From Funiculus sociatus GB2-C1 (GTDB lineage: Bacteria > Cyanobacteriota > Cyanobacteriia > Cyanobacteriales > FACHB-T130): a stretch of DNA of 64,000 bases. The stretch spans positions 62,001 to 126,000 of the forward strand of contig NZ_JAMPKJ010000008.1 in the NCBI RefSeq assembly GCF_039962115.1. The letters run 5' to 3'. Made by a program: the position numbers and the translations under genes. The notes under the pieces are model-generated. The model had not been told where the DNA came from and searched no databases. It was given only the letters and a program-made list of their open reading frames with translations. Of this stretch, positions 8,608 through 16,821 are shown piece after piece. Positions within the stretch are counted from its first letter, which is position 1; every line of letters begins with the position of its first letter.

Positions 8608-9308
8608 CCGGAGAAGCCTTGATAGAAGAAGTAAGTTGCCATCGGAATCACGGTAGCGGCAATCAGTAAGCCAATTACCCAAACGGTAGCGTTGTCAGTG
8701 TCAGTTTCTTCTGCGGTTTTAAAGGTTCTGGCTACGTTAAGCGTATCTGTGACTTGAGGGGGGCCTGGGTCTGGCTCTCCTGAGAGTACAGCAACTAAGC
8801 GATCGCTTGCATCCGCTAAAGCTTGATTGTATTTATTGCCTTCCCGCAATGGCACCTGTACAGTTTCAGAAGCAACACTCTTGGCAATCTCATCTGTCAG
8901 AACAGACTTTACCTTGTCGCCACTGCGAATCGCAGCATCGTTAGTCAGACTATCGATAACCAGTAAGGTTTGATTAGCTTGTGCTTCTTCTGTGGGAAAC
9001 CATTTTTCAAACAGCTGATTAGTGAAACTTTGCACTGTTTCCCCGTAGTCAAGGCGGTGGATAGTCACAAATCTCACCTGATTTCCGGTAGTTTTAGCTA
9101 AATCGTCTAGATTTTTGCTAATTGCACCTTCGTTTAGACGGCTGAGGACTTCAGCTTTATCGAGAATCCAAGCGCGATCGCCTGCGGTAAGATTAGGAAT
9201 TTGATAAACGCCTGTAGCGTTTGCTGGTGCCGCAACCAGCCCCAATACCAAAACCATTAGGACGATAGGCAGTATCCGCCTGAAAATTTGCCTGAGGAGT
9301 TGTCTCAT
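8604..9308 (-). CDS. psb32: Photosystem II repair protein Psb32 (TPM domain)
   Basis: 234 residues. An N-terminal signal peptide (hydrophobic residues 12-30, A-P-A-N-A-T) is followed by a TPM domain of about residues 45-180 (W-I-L-D-K-A-E-V-L-S, V-R-F-V-T-I-H-R-L-D, L-L-V-I-D) and one C-terminal transmembrane helix (residues ~205-230). This layout is that of Psb32, a thylakoid-membrane protein that protects photosystem II from photodamage and speeds repair. The gene is convergent with the DUF4346 gene and their stop codons overlap, so no terminator separates them. Confidence 0.88.
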   Translation of the reverse strand: MRQLLRQIFRRILPIVLMVLVLGLVAAPANATGVYQIPNLTAGDRAWILDKAEVLSRLNEGAISKNLDDLAKTTGNQVRFVTIHRLDYGETVQSFTNQLFEKWFPTEEAQANQTLLVIDSLTNDAAIRSGDKVKSVLTDEIAKSVASETVQVPLREGNKYNQALADASDRLVAVLSGEPDPGPPQVTDTLNVARTFKTAEETDTDNATVWVIGLLIAATVIPMATYFFYQGFSG

Positions 9309-9470
9309 TTGATGAAATTACAAAAATAACGTTTAACAAAAATATTACATAAACGCCTGTAAAACTCACTATAAATTAGTCGGACGTGTTACGTTTAAAA
9401 AAACCTTTTGAGCGCTAGTGTCTTGTATGAGCGTGCTAGGTTAAGGAAAATATTCTTGTAGTCGCTCTGG

Positions 9471-9722
9471 ATGGTGTCAGTTATGAGTTCGCCAGAAATT
9501 TACAAGGGTTGGCTCATCGAAGCAAGACCAGTGTTCTGCGTCCAAGTTTGGAGTGCTGGCGGCGAGTGTATTATACCCGTTCACAACGCTAAGACAGAGG
9601 AAGAAGCCCTCTCCTTGGCAAAGCGCTGGATTGATATGCAATCACAACCGGAAAATAGTCAGCCGAACCCGTTCGATCCTTTTTCCACTGATAGCGACTA
9701 CGACGACGATATTCCATTTTGA
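9471..9722 (+). CDS. Small protein with an SSB-like acidic C-terminal tip
   Basis: 83 residues (79 if the in-frame ATG at 9483 is used; neither start has a convincing Shine-Dalgarno sequence). The N-terminal ~55 residues form a compact segment (Y-K-G-W-L-I-E-A-R-P) with no membrane helix. The last ten residues, D-S-D-Y-D-D-D-I-P-F, equal the tip by which single-stranded DNA-binding protein recruits repair and replication enzymes. The same D-D-D-I-P-F tip ends the RNase D-like protein at 18841-19770. I do not recognise the main domain; a link to DNA metabolism is inference from the tail alone. Confidence 0.7.
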   Translation: MVSVMSSPEIYKGWLIEARPVFCVQVWSAGGECIIPVHNAKTEEEALSLAKRWIDMQSQPENSQPNPFDPFSTDSDYDDDIPF

Positions 9723-9981
9723 GCTAGAGAGCAACGCGATCTCTGTTGAGAATATTGGCTACAGCATCGGTGCCGTTTGCTACACGCGACGCTAACCATT
9801 GATAGAACCTCCACTCAGGATAATGCAAGCGATCGCCTGTTTTCGCCGCAGCTGTAAAGATTTCTTCATGCACCTTAAAGTATTTACATCAAAAAAAAGA
9901 TTAAAAACTTAACGCATTTTTAAAGCTTAATTTGGGAAATCTATAACTAGAGAGTATTGATTAAGCCAATGAGGAAATAAT

Positions 9982-10971
9982 ATGGATGCTGAAGAACTGA
10001 AACGGCGTTATGCAGCAGGAGAAAGAGATTTTAGCGGAGAAAATCTCATCGGTGTAAACCTGGAAAAAGCAAACCTGGAAAAAGCAAACTTTTCCGGAGC
10101 GTATCTATTAGCTGCAAACCTTAGTAGAGCATTCCTGACAGGAGCAGACTTCAGTGGAGCCTTCCTGCAACGAGCCGATTTAAGTTTTGCCAAAGTGAAC
10201 GAGGCAAAACTAACTGAAGCCGACCTGACAAAAGCTAACCTTAGAGGAGCCACCCTTGTTAAGTCGCTACTGGTAAGAGCAAAACTGAGCGGTGCCATCC
10301 TCACAGCAGTAAACTTACGTTTATCTAACTTATCTGGAGTTAATCTGTGTAGCGCAGATTTGCGCGGAATTAACTTGCGTTCCGCTAACCTGATCGATGC
10401 AAACTTGAGTTGGGCAAACTTGAGTGGAGCCAGATTGAGCGGTGCCTTGTTGCGAGGCACTATACTCAACGGAGTGCAACTGAAATCTGCGTTTATGAAC
10501 GGAGTTGATCTCAATGGCGTAGACTTGGATGGTGTTAACCTCAGCGAAACCAAACTGAGTGGAGCCAACCTGAGTGGAGCCAACCTGAGTGCAGCAAATC
10601 TATCTTCCGCCCAGTTGCGCGTCACACTCCTGTCTCGCTCAAATTTGCACGCAGCCAATCTAACTGGCGCATCGCTCAATAAAGCCGACCTATGCGAAGC
10701 TAACTTGAGTAAGGCAGACTTAACTGGAGCCAACTTAAGCGAAGCAGACTTGACTGGAGCTATCTTGAATATGGCAAGTCTGCAAGAAGCCGATTTATCG
10801 AACGCTGCTTTGCGGGGAGCTTACCTGTGGGGAGCTAATCTTAATGTTGCAGAACTGCATGGCGCAGACTTAACAGGAGCCAGCCTGCGCGGAGCATGTC
10901 TCGAAGCCACAGACTGGCGTAAGGCAACTCTTACTGGCGCAACCCTGCCAGATGGAACCATTCACGAATAG
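9982..10971 (+). CDS. Pentapeptide repeat protein
   Basis: 329 residues made almost entirely of A-(D/N)-L-x-x repeats, roughly 60 pentapeptides, which fold as a right-handed four-sided beta-helix. A short non-repeat N-terminus (M-D-A-E-E-L-K-R-R-Y-A-A-G-E-R-D-F) carries the usual start motif of cyanobacterial members. There is no signal peptide or extra domain. Family roles vary (a DNA-mimic type exists, as do thylakoid-lumen types), so function stays open. The ATG at 9982 has GAGG nine bases upstream. The repeat leaves a long shadow frame on the other strand. Confidence 0.92.
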   Translation: MDAEELKRRYAAGERDFSGENLIGVNLEKANLEKANFSGAYLLAANLSRAFLTGADFSGAFLQRADLSFAKVNEAKLTEADLTKANLRGATLVKSLLVRAKLSGAILTAVNLRLSNLSGVNLCSADLRGINLRSANLIDANLSWANLSGARLSGALLRGTILNGVQLKSAFMNGVDLNGVDLDGVNLSETKLSGANLSGANLSAANLSSAQLRVTLLSRSNLHAANLTGASLNKADLCEANLSKADLTGANLSEADLTGAILNMASLQEADLSNAALRGAYLWGANLNVAELHGADLTGASLRGACLEATDWRKATLTGATLPDGTIHE

Positions 10972-11036
10972 AGACATTTTCCGAAAAGGGTCTAATTTAG
11001 AGACGCGGAATGAAAGCGTCTCTACAGCCATTGGAT

Positions 11037-11096
11037 TGGGTTTGTTCGCCGTTGGCTAAGCGCTAACGCGCAGGCTTCGCCAACAGTCGTCGAGGA
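11037..11096. repeat. Dispersed cyanobacterial repeat (TGTTGGCG family)
   Basis: A GC-rich stretch containing CGCGCAGGCTTCGCCAACAG and flanking short inverted segments. Related sequence occurs at about 1137-1172 in the opposite orientation, and its end recurs near 47790-47820. It is the kind of short multicopy element common in filamentous cyanobacteria. Confidence 0.55.
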
Positions 11097-11104
11097 TTCT
11101 TCAA

Positions 11105-11428
11105 CTACTTTAATGGATCGTATCCCCAATTCATCAGCGAGTAGCGCCAGCGCGTATGCTCCACATCCCCTGATGGTTTTTGAGCGCTGTGGCGATGAAC
11201 GTAACTAATGACTTTTTTCATGTGCGCTAAGTCATCCTCGCTGTAGTCATTCTTCTGCAACAATTCAATGATACGCTTACCAGACTTGTGACCAGTTGAT
11301 TCCTCATCGCCATCCTTTTGTCCAACAGCTTTGGAATCTTCCGTCTCCAGCCAAGATTCCAGTTCCTTTGCTGTCATGTTAACTGCTTCTTCAAACTCGC
11401 CAATTACCGTTTTTGTATCTTTAGTCAT
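11105..11428 (-). CDS. DUF3140 domain-containing protein
   Basis: 107 residues matching DUF3140: an N-terminal F-x-x-A-V-N-M-T-A-K-E-L-E-S-W-L-E-T motif, the S-G-K-R-I-I-E-L-L core, and a C-terminal W-R-Y-S-L-M-N-W-G-Y-D-P sequence. The family is small, soluble and often described as possibly DNA-binding, without proof. It lies 8 bases downstream of the DUF2945 gene on the same strand, so the two form an operon, a pairing seen in many bacteria. Confidence 0.88.
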   Translation of the reverse strand: MTKDTKTVIGEFEEAVNMTAKELESWLETEDSKAVGQKDGDEESTGHKSGKRIIELLQKNDYSEDDLAHMKKVISYVHRHSAQKPSGDVEHTRWRYSLMNWGYDPLK

Positions 11429-11436
11429 AATTGGCT

Positions 11437-11652
11437 TTACTCCTCTATCTTTTCTAAAGCATCAGGTTTGTGAGCAGCTTCTTTTCCAGTTTTGTCGCTC
11501 TCAACCAAGTATTCCGGGTTATCTTTTGATGCTGCAACGTGATGTCCTTTAATTTCTATAGGTGAGGTAAGCTTTTTTTTCACTTCCCCTGTGATTTCAC
11601 CTTGAGAAGTCTTCCACTTCACCTTGTCGCCTTTCTTAAATTCGTCAGCCAA
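11437..11652 (-). CDS. DUF2945 / Hva1-TUDOR domain protein
   Basis: 71 residues: F-K-K-G-D-K-V-K-W-K-T-S-Q-G, then T-G-E-V-K-K-K-L, then the A-S-K-D-N-P-E-Y-L-V-E-S-D-K-T-G-K segment and A-A-H-K-P-D-A-L at the end, which are the landmarks of the DUF2945 (Hva1_TUDOR) family. The fold is a small beta-barrel of the SH3/Tudor type. It is the first gene of a two-gene operon with DUF3140. Function not established; the co-occurrence suggests they act together. Confidence 0.88.
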   Translation of the reverse strand: MADEFKKGDKVKWKTSQGEITGEVKKKLTSPIEIKGHHVAASKDNPEYLVESDKTGKEAAHKPDALEKIEE

Positions 11653-11895
11653 TGTTTTGCTCCTGCTTAATATTCCTTTACTTGCTTAATTATGTTTGCG
11701 GCTGAAAACAAATTAATCAGTCTAGTTGCAGATTAGCAACCTAGAAATTATCCACCAGAAATACGCCTTATGTGCGTGGCTAGTTGCGTGTTAATTTATT
11801 AAGTACCCCTAGTTAGCCTAAGGGTTGTATTTACCACAGAAGTCAAAATTTTTCAAATCGCATATTTTTCTTTTAGCGCGATCGCATTCTCTTTT

Positions 11896-12276
11896 TTACC
11901 CCAGCGTCAACACTCCCGTCGCAAAGTTAACCGATAGTGGCAGCCTTTTTAACCACTGTAAACCTAGTAGAGGTTCAGCAATTCCTACCCCTGCCAAAAC
12001 TGGGATAATGTACTCAACTTCATCTATTACAACTCTTCCCTCATATATATCAAAATATTCCTCACCTCTTGCTGTCTGCATTGTCCAATTATTTTCCCTT
12101 AAAGGCCAACCCAAGCTGTCAGCATCTTGATTATCAAGTGCTAGCCAGTCTGTTGTAAAACCCGTATCTAATAACACTTCAATTGGTAATCTTTCTCCAT
12201 CAGCGGCAATCAAATCAATTTCAAAAATTAGCTCTCCAATCTCGCCGAATTTTCCTAAAATCATATCCTGCCACAA
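11896..12276 (-). CDS. Retropepsin-like (clan AA) aspartic protease family protein
   Basis: 126 residues. The sequence V-L-L-D-T-G-F-T-T-D-W-L near residues 34-45 is the Asp-Thr-Gly active site of clan AA, and the C-terminal L-L-G-L-Q-W-L-K-R-L is the typical hydrophobic-Gly flap-end motif. Small proteins of this kind are abundant in cyanobacteria and would act as dimers, each chain giving one catalytic Asp. The first 16 bases overlap the end of the upstream gene, indicating translational coupling. An in-frame ATG at 12264 is an alternative start. Confidence 0.82.
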   Translation of the reverse strand: MWQDMILGKFGEIGELIFEIDLIAADGERLPIEVLLDTGFTTDWLALDNQDADSLGWPLRENNWTMQTARGEEYFDIYEGRVVIDEVEYIIPVLAGVGIAEPLLGLQWLKRLPLSVNFATGVLTLG

Positions 12277-12578
12277 GTGCCTGTCTCATTAAGACGAAAA
12301 GTCACAAGCCAGCCACTAGGGTAGTTTAGACGCGCTTTTTGATAAGCTAATTCCTCACTAGCATCGATAAAGTAATCGCCACTATTAGGCTCAATGATAA
12401 TGAACCAGTTGTAATGATTGTCGATCAGTTGAGGGCAAATTTTATCAAAAAAACTGCGAGCTTTTTGACAACGAGCATTTTTTTCGGCTTCGCGTTTGGC
12501 TAACTCTTCTGATGGTGTTGTGTATTCTGGGAATAATCTGCCTCTACCACGAGGACGAGTTGGTTTTGTTTGAGTCAT
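12261..12578 (-). CDS. Hypothetical protein coupled to the retropepsin-like protein
   Basis: 105 residues with a basic N-terminus (P-T-R-P-R-G-R-G-R-L-F) and a folded half containing N-W-F-I-I-I-E-P-N-S-G-D-Y-F-I-D and a Y-P-S-G-W-L-V-T-F-R-L-N-E-T-G-T-C-G-R-I end. Gene pairs of such a protein with a clan AA aspartic protease are frequent in cyanobacteria. I do not recognise a family name. The overlap with the next gene implies one operon; a partner or substrate role is only a guess. Confidence 0.7.
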   Translation of the reverse strand: MTQTKPTRPRGRGRLFPEYTTPSEELAKREAEKNARCQKARSFFDKICPQLIDNHYNWFIIIEPNSGDYFIDASEELAYQKARLNYPSGWLVTFRLNETGTCGRI

Positions 12579-12634
12579 GGCTTGGCTTCCTTATTAAAGG
12601 ATAAGTGTGGTTTTTATTATTTACTAATGATACG

Positions 12635-15600
12635 TTACCTATTGTTGGCAATTCCATAACCTCCCCCTCCGGGTGTTTCTATTACAAATACGTCCCCAGG
12701 TTGCATTTCAACAACAGAGGTACTTCCTAATTTTTCTAAAGTTCCATCACTGCGTTCAACGCTATTTTTCCCTACTTCTCCCGCGTCACCACCGTGCAAA
12801 CCAAAGGGTGAAATAAGGCGATGGTTTGAGAGAATTCCTGCTGTCATTGATTCGAGAAAACGCAGACGACGAATAACGCCATTACCACCTCGATGATGTC
12901 CATTACCGCCACTATTAGGACGAATAGTAAAATTTTCTAGGAGAACGGGAAAGCGCCATTCTAAAACTTCCGGATCAGTGAGGCGGGAATTTGTCATGTG
13001 AGTTTGTACAGCATCAGTACCATTGAAATCTGCGCCAGCACCAGAACCGCCGCAGATGGTTTCATAATATTGATAGCGATCGCTTCCAAAGGTGAAGTTA
13101 TTCATCGTCCCTTGGGAAGCTGCCAGCACGCCCAGCGCACCGTACAGCGCATCGGTTATAGATTGCGACGTTTCCACATTTCCGGCAACTACAGCAGCAG
13201 GATAACGCGGATTTAGCATACAACCTTCGGGAATGATAATTTCTAAAGGTTTGAGACAACCGGCATTTAGAGGAATATCGTCATTTACCAAAGTGCGGAA
13301 AACGTATAAAACTGCTGCTTTGCACACTGCTGCTGGGGCATTAAAATTGGTATTTTGCTGTTCAGAAGTGCCATTAAAATCAATCTTGGCGCTGCGAGTA
13401 TATTTGTTGATGGTAATTGCAACTTGAATCGTACTACCATTATCCAGAGGATAGGTAAAATTCCCATCATTGAGAACCTCAATAACACGACGCACTGATT
13501 CTTCAGCATTATCTTGCACAAAGCCCATGTAAGCTTGTACAGTTTCTAAGCTGTAGTGTTCTACCATTTTTTGCAGTTCCTGCACGCCGCGTTTATTTGC
13601 CGCAATTTGTGCTTGCAAATCTGCAATATTTTGAGTTATATTCCTTGCTGGATAAGACGTTTGCGAAAGCGCTTCAATTAGTTCTTTTTCCCGAAATATT
13701 TCTTCAGCAACTAGCTGGAAATTATCTAGTAAAATGCCTTCTTCTTCTACACTTGTACTGTTGGGAGGCATGGAACCCGGAGTGATACCGCCGATGTCTG
13801 CATGGTGTCCCCGCGAGGCGACGTAGAAGAGGGGAAGAGTGGCATCAGCAAAAACTGGTGTAATAACTGTTACATCTGGCAGGTGAGTGCCGCCGTTGTA
13901 AGGGTTGTTGGATGCAAACACATCGCCGGGCTTGAGGGCGTTGCCACGCGCTGCAATCAGGCTTGTAACACTTTCACTCATCGAACCCAGATGCACGGGA
14001 ATATGTGGGGCATTGGCGACTAGCTGCCCGTGTTGGTTAAAAATAGCACAAGAAAAATCTAAGCGTTCCTTGATGTTAACTGAGGAACTGGTGTTTTGCA
14101 GAGTGATGCCCATTTGTTCAGCGATCGCGCGAAACAAATTATTCAAAATCTCCAGCATCACTGGATCTTGCGATTTTAGATTTTGGATCTTCAATTTTGG
14201 ATTGATATCGGCAGAACGCTGCAAAATGAGATGGTTGCGATCGCTTAATTCTACTCGCCAACCAGGTTCAATCACATTCGTCCCCGTTGCCTCCATAATG
14301 ATCGCAGGGCCAGAAATACAGTCTCCCGGTTGCAAATCTTCGCGCTGATACACCGGAGTCGAGTGCCACGCATCAGCAGCATACATTTGCACAGTATCAA
14401 GCGGCACAGGTGCATCCTCTGAAGTACGCGAAATAACTGCCTCCTCCAGAACTTGACTCTTACTCACCACCTCAACCGAAACCGACTGAACAATCAGCGT
14501 CTTTTCCGGGACAACAAAACCATAACGCTGGCGGTGCGCCTCCTCAAACCGCCCCCGCATCGCCCCAACATCCCCAAAATCCACCACCAGAGACGAATCA
14601 CTTCCCTCATACCGCAAATGCACCCTCCAAAAAACCTCCTCCTTCTCTTCCTCAGCGTCCTCAGCGCCTCTGCGGTTCGTTTCCTCCCTCCCCTGCGCCT
14701 CTAACTGAGTTAAAACCTGACTCAGCCCCAACTCCTCACTCAGTTTCGCCTCCACCGCCCGTTCCCGAATAGTTCGCACATCAGCCAAACCGATACCATA
14801 AGCAGACAAAACCCCAGCATAAGGATGAATAAATACCTGCTTCATCCCCAACGCATCAGCAATCAGACAAGCGTGTTGCCCACCAGCACCACCAAAACAA
14901 CACAAAGTATATTCCGACACATCATAACCACGTTGAAGAGAGATTTTTTTAATCGCACTTGCCATCTTTTCGACTGCGATCGCTAAAAATCCAGCCGCAA
15001 CCGCCTCCGGTGTCCGGTTGTCGCCAATGGACACCGCTAGTTGAGTAAACTTTTGCCGCACCACTTCTGCATCCAGTGGCAAATCCCCATTTGGCCCAAA
15101 CAACTTCGGGAACAACGCAGATTGCAACTTACCCACCATCACATTGCAATCCGTCACCGTTAACGGGCCACCTTTGCAATAACATGCAGGGCCAGGATTT
15201 GCGCCAGCTGACTCTGGCCCCACCCGATACCGCGATCCATCGAATTGCAGAATCGAACCACCACCAGCAGCAACTGTATGAATTGCCATCATCGGCGTTC
15301 GCAGACGCACACCAGCAACTTCCGTCTCAAAGGTGCGTTCATATTCGCCTGCATAGTGGGCGACATCGGTGGAAGTACCGCCCATGTCAAAGCTGATAAT
15401 TTTGTTAAATCCCGCCATTCGGCTTGTTTGCACCGCCCCAACAATTCCCCCAGCAGGGCCAGAGAGAATGCTATCTTTACCTTGAAAAGCTTTAGCATCC
15501 GCAAGCCCGCCGTTAGATTGCATGAATTGTAAGGACGGGGAAAATCCACTACTGTTCGGATTGGGCAAACCTAACCCCTCTCCCCCTTCCCTACTAGGAA

Positions 15601-16375
15601 AGGAGGAGTGGCCTCTCTCCTCATAGGAGGGTTGGGGAGAGGTTAACCCAGATATATTGTTTCCGCCCGTACCACCCAACTGACTTGCAACTCGATCCAC
15701 ATATCGCCGCAGAATGGGTGACAAATAAGCATCAACAACAGTGGTATCGCCGCGACTCACCAACTTCATTAATGGGCTGACTTCGTGAGATACCGAGACT
15801 TGAGTAAACCCAATTTTTTGCGCCAATGCTGCAACTTGTTTCTCGTGTTCCGGGTAGCGATAACCGTGCATGAATGCGATCGCGCACGAACGAATGCCGT
15901 CATCGTATGCTTGTTGTAAAGATGTTGCATACGTCTCTACCAGCGGAATTAACTCTTCCCCTTGGGCGCTGTAGCGTTCCTCCACCTCGATTGTTCGCTC
16001 ATACAACATCTCTGGGAGTACAATGTCACGGGCGAAAATATCGGGACGGTTTTGATAACCAATGCGGAGGGCATCGCCGAAACCTTTGGTGATAATTAGG
16101 AGAGTGCGATCGCCTTTGCGTTCCAGCAGCGCATTCGTCGCCACTGTCGTTCCCATTTTCACCACCGCAATCTGTTGGGAGGGAATCGGTGCATCAGCAG
16201 CAATACCCAAAATATCCCGAATTCCCTGCACAGGCGCATCAGCGTAGCGTTCCGGATTCTCCGACAGCAGCTTATGAATCACCAACTGCCCATCGGGACG
16301 ACGCGCCACAATATCAGTAAACGTACCACCCCGATCGATCCAGAATTGCCAACGGTTATCAAAGGTGGTATTCAT
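12635..16375 (-). CDS. 5-oxoprolinase/hydantoinase family protein (HyuA-HyuB fusion)
   Basis: 1246 residues, the usual length for fused ATP-dependent 5-oxoprolinases. Residues ~1-690 are the HyuA half ([11 protein letters not shown], then D-M-G-G-T-S-T-D-V and G-G-A-G-G-Q-H nucleotide-binding motifs). Residues ~730-1240 are the HyuB half ([24 protein letters not shown]). The family opens 5-oxoproline or hydantoin rings with ATP, so a glutathione-cycle or salvage role is likely. Two stretches look like repeat-derived inserts in frame: residues ~242-269 (palindromic C/G-run element) and ~564-575 (N-R-R-G-A-E-D-A-E). Both keep the frame open. Cytoplasmic, stand-alone gene. Confidence 0.92.
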   Translation of the reverse strand: MNTTFDNRWQFWIDRGGTFTDIVARRPDGQLVIHKLLSENPERYADAPVQGIRDILGIAADAPIPSQQIAVVKMGTTVATNALLERKGDRTLLIITKGFGDALRIGYQNRPDIFARDIVLPEMLYERTIEVEERYSAQGEELIPLVETYATSLQQAYDDGIRSCAIAFMHGYRYPEHEKQVAALAQKIGFTQVSVSHEVSPLMKLVSRGDTTVVDAYLSPILRRYVDRVASQLGGTGGNNISGLTSPQPSYEERGHSSFPSREGGEGLGLPNPNSSGFSPSLQFMQSNGGLADAKAFQGKDSILSGPAGGIVGAVQTSRMAGFNKIISFDMGGTSTDVAHYAGEYERTFETEVAGVRLRTPMMAIHTVAAGGGSILQFDGSRYRVGPESAGANPGPACYCKGGPLTVTDCNVMVGKLQSALFPKLFGPNGDLPLDAEVVRQKFTQLAVSIGDNRTPEAVAAGFLAIAVEKMASAIKKISLQRGYDVSEYTLCCFGGAGGQHACLIADALGMKQVFIHPYAGVLSAYGIGLADVRTIRERAVEAKLSEELGLSQVLTQLEAQGREETNRRGAEDAEEEKEEVFWRVHLRYEGSDSSLVVDFGDVGAMRGRFEEAHRQRYGFVVPEKTLIVQSVSVEVVSKSQVLEEAVISRTSEDAPVPLDTVQMYAADAWHSTPVYQREDLQPGDCISGPAIIMEATGTNVIEPGWRVELSDRNHLILQRSADINPKLKIQNLKSQDPVMLEILNNLFRAIAEQMGITLQNTSSSVNIKERLDFSCAIFNQHGQLVANAPHIPVHLGSMSESVTSLIAARGNALKPGDVFASNNPYNGGTHLPDVTVITPVFADATLPLFYVASRGHHADIGGITPGSMPPNSTSVEEEGILLDNFQLVAEEIFREKELIEALSQTSYPARNITQNIADLQAQIAANKRGVQELQKMVEHYSLETVQAYMGFVQDNAEESVRRVIEVLNDGNFTYPLDNGSTIQVAITINKYTRSAKIDFNGTSEQQNTNFNAPAAVCKAAVLYVFRTLVNDDIPLNAGCLKPLEIIIPEGCMLNPRYPAAVVAGNVETSQSITDALYGALGVLAASQGTMNNFTFGSDRYQYYETICGGSGAGADFNGTDAVQTHMTNSRLTDPEVLEWRFPVLLENFTIRPNSGGNGHHRGGNGVIRRLRFLESMTAGILSNHRLISPFGLHGGDAGEVGKNSVERSDGTLEKLGSTSVVEMQPGDVFVIETPGGGGYGIANNR
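14650..14682. repeat. Dispersed repeat inside the oxoprolinase gene
   Basis: The stretch containing CTCAGCGCCTCTGCGGTTCG belongs to a family seen also at 7322-7352, 38842-38878 and (inverted) 41178-41215. Here it is translated, giving N-R-R-G-A-E-D-A-E. Confidence 0.7.
15567..15652. repeat. Palindromic element inserted in frame in the oxoprolinase gene
   Basis: The ends read TAACCCCTCTCCCCC and, inverted, TAACCTCTCCCCAACCC, so the ~85 bases form an imperfect inverted repeat. It adds about 28 residues (with P-Q-P-S-Y-E-E-R-G) between conserved blocks without breaking the frame. Confidence 0.65.
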
Positions 16376-16748
16376 CGCTATTGCTCCTCAAAATAAAAGG
16401 ATTTCTATAGCAATCCTAAGCGATTTGTAAAATGCTACTCAGAGGTCATTGATCAAGAAAATTTTATCGCCCCAACCCTTCATCAATTGCGGAGCTTTTA
16501 ATAGTATCCAGTTCCGCCTCGTTAAACAGGGAAGAGATGGGATCGCCACAGGAGTAAGAACTGTACTATTAATCGTAATTTTATATATCCCCTTTTAGAG
16601 TAATGAATTATTTTTTTTTGCAGCCGTGCCTCTGTTAGTTCGATCAGAGATAAAAGTTTGGGCTGGTATTGGTAATAACAATTCTTAATAAATTGCATTT
16701 GTTTTTGCAATCATGGTATTTCATATATATATCTAAGTATAGAAATAA

Positions 16749-16786
16749 ATAGATCAAATCTATAGTAATCATAGATTTTTATCTAT
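16749..16786. promoter_or_regulatory. Operator-like array upstream of bicA
   Basis: Four alternating 6-bp half-sites, ATAGAT (16749-16754), ATCTAT (16758-16763), ATAGAT (16771-16776) and ATCTAT (16781-16786), form three overlapping inverted repeats, including a perfect 8-bp pair AAATCTAT/ATAGATTT with a 7-base spacer. It ends 36 bases before the bicA start. It may bind a dimeric regulator, for example a LysR-type carbon regulator, but this is inference. The rest of the 445-base gap 16376-16821 shows no convincing gene. Confidence 0.45.
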
Positions 16787-16821
16787 ATAAGTTTGTAGTC
16801 ACCTTCTAATCTCCATTCCCC

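Noticed and set aside
10008-10733. Minus-strand open frame across the pentapeptide gene.
   Set aside because: It mirrors the A-(D/N)-L-x-x repeats and encodes no recognisable protein.
16522-16710. Minus-strand 62-codon frame upstream of bicA.
   Set aside because: A/T-rich low-complexity translation with no homology features; likely chance in a long intergenic region.
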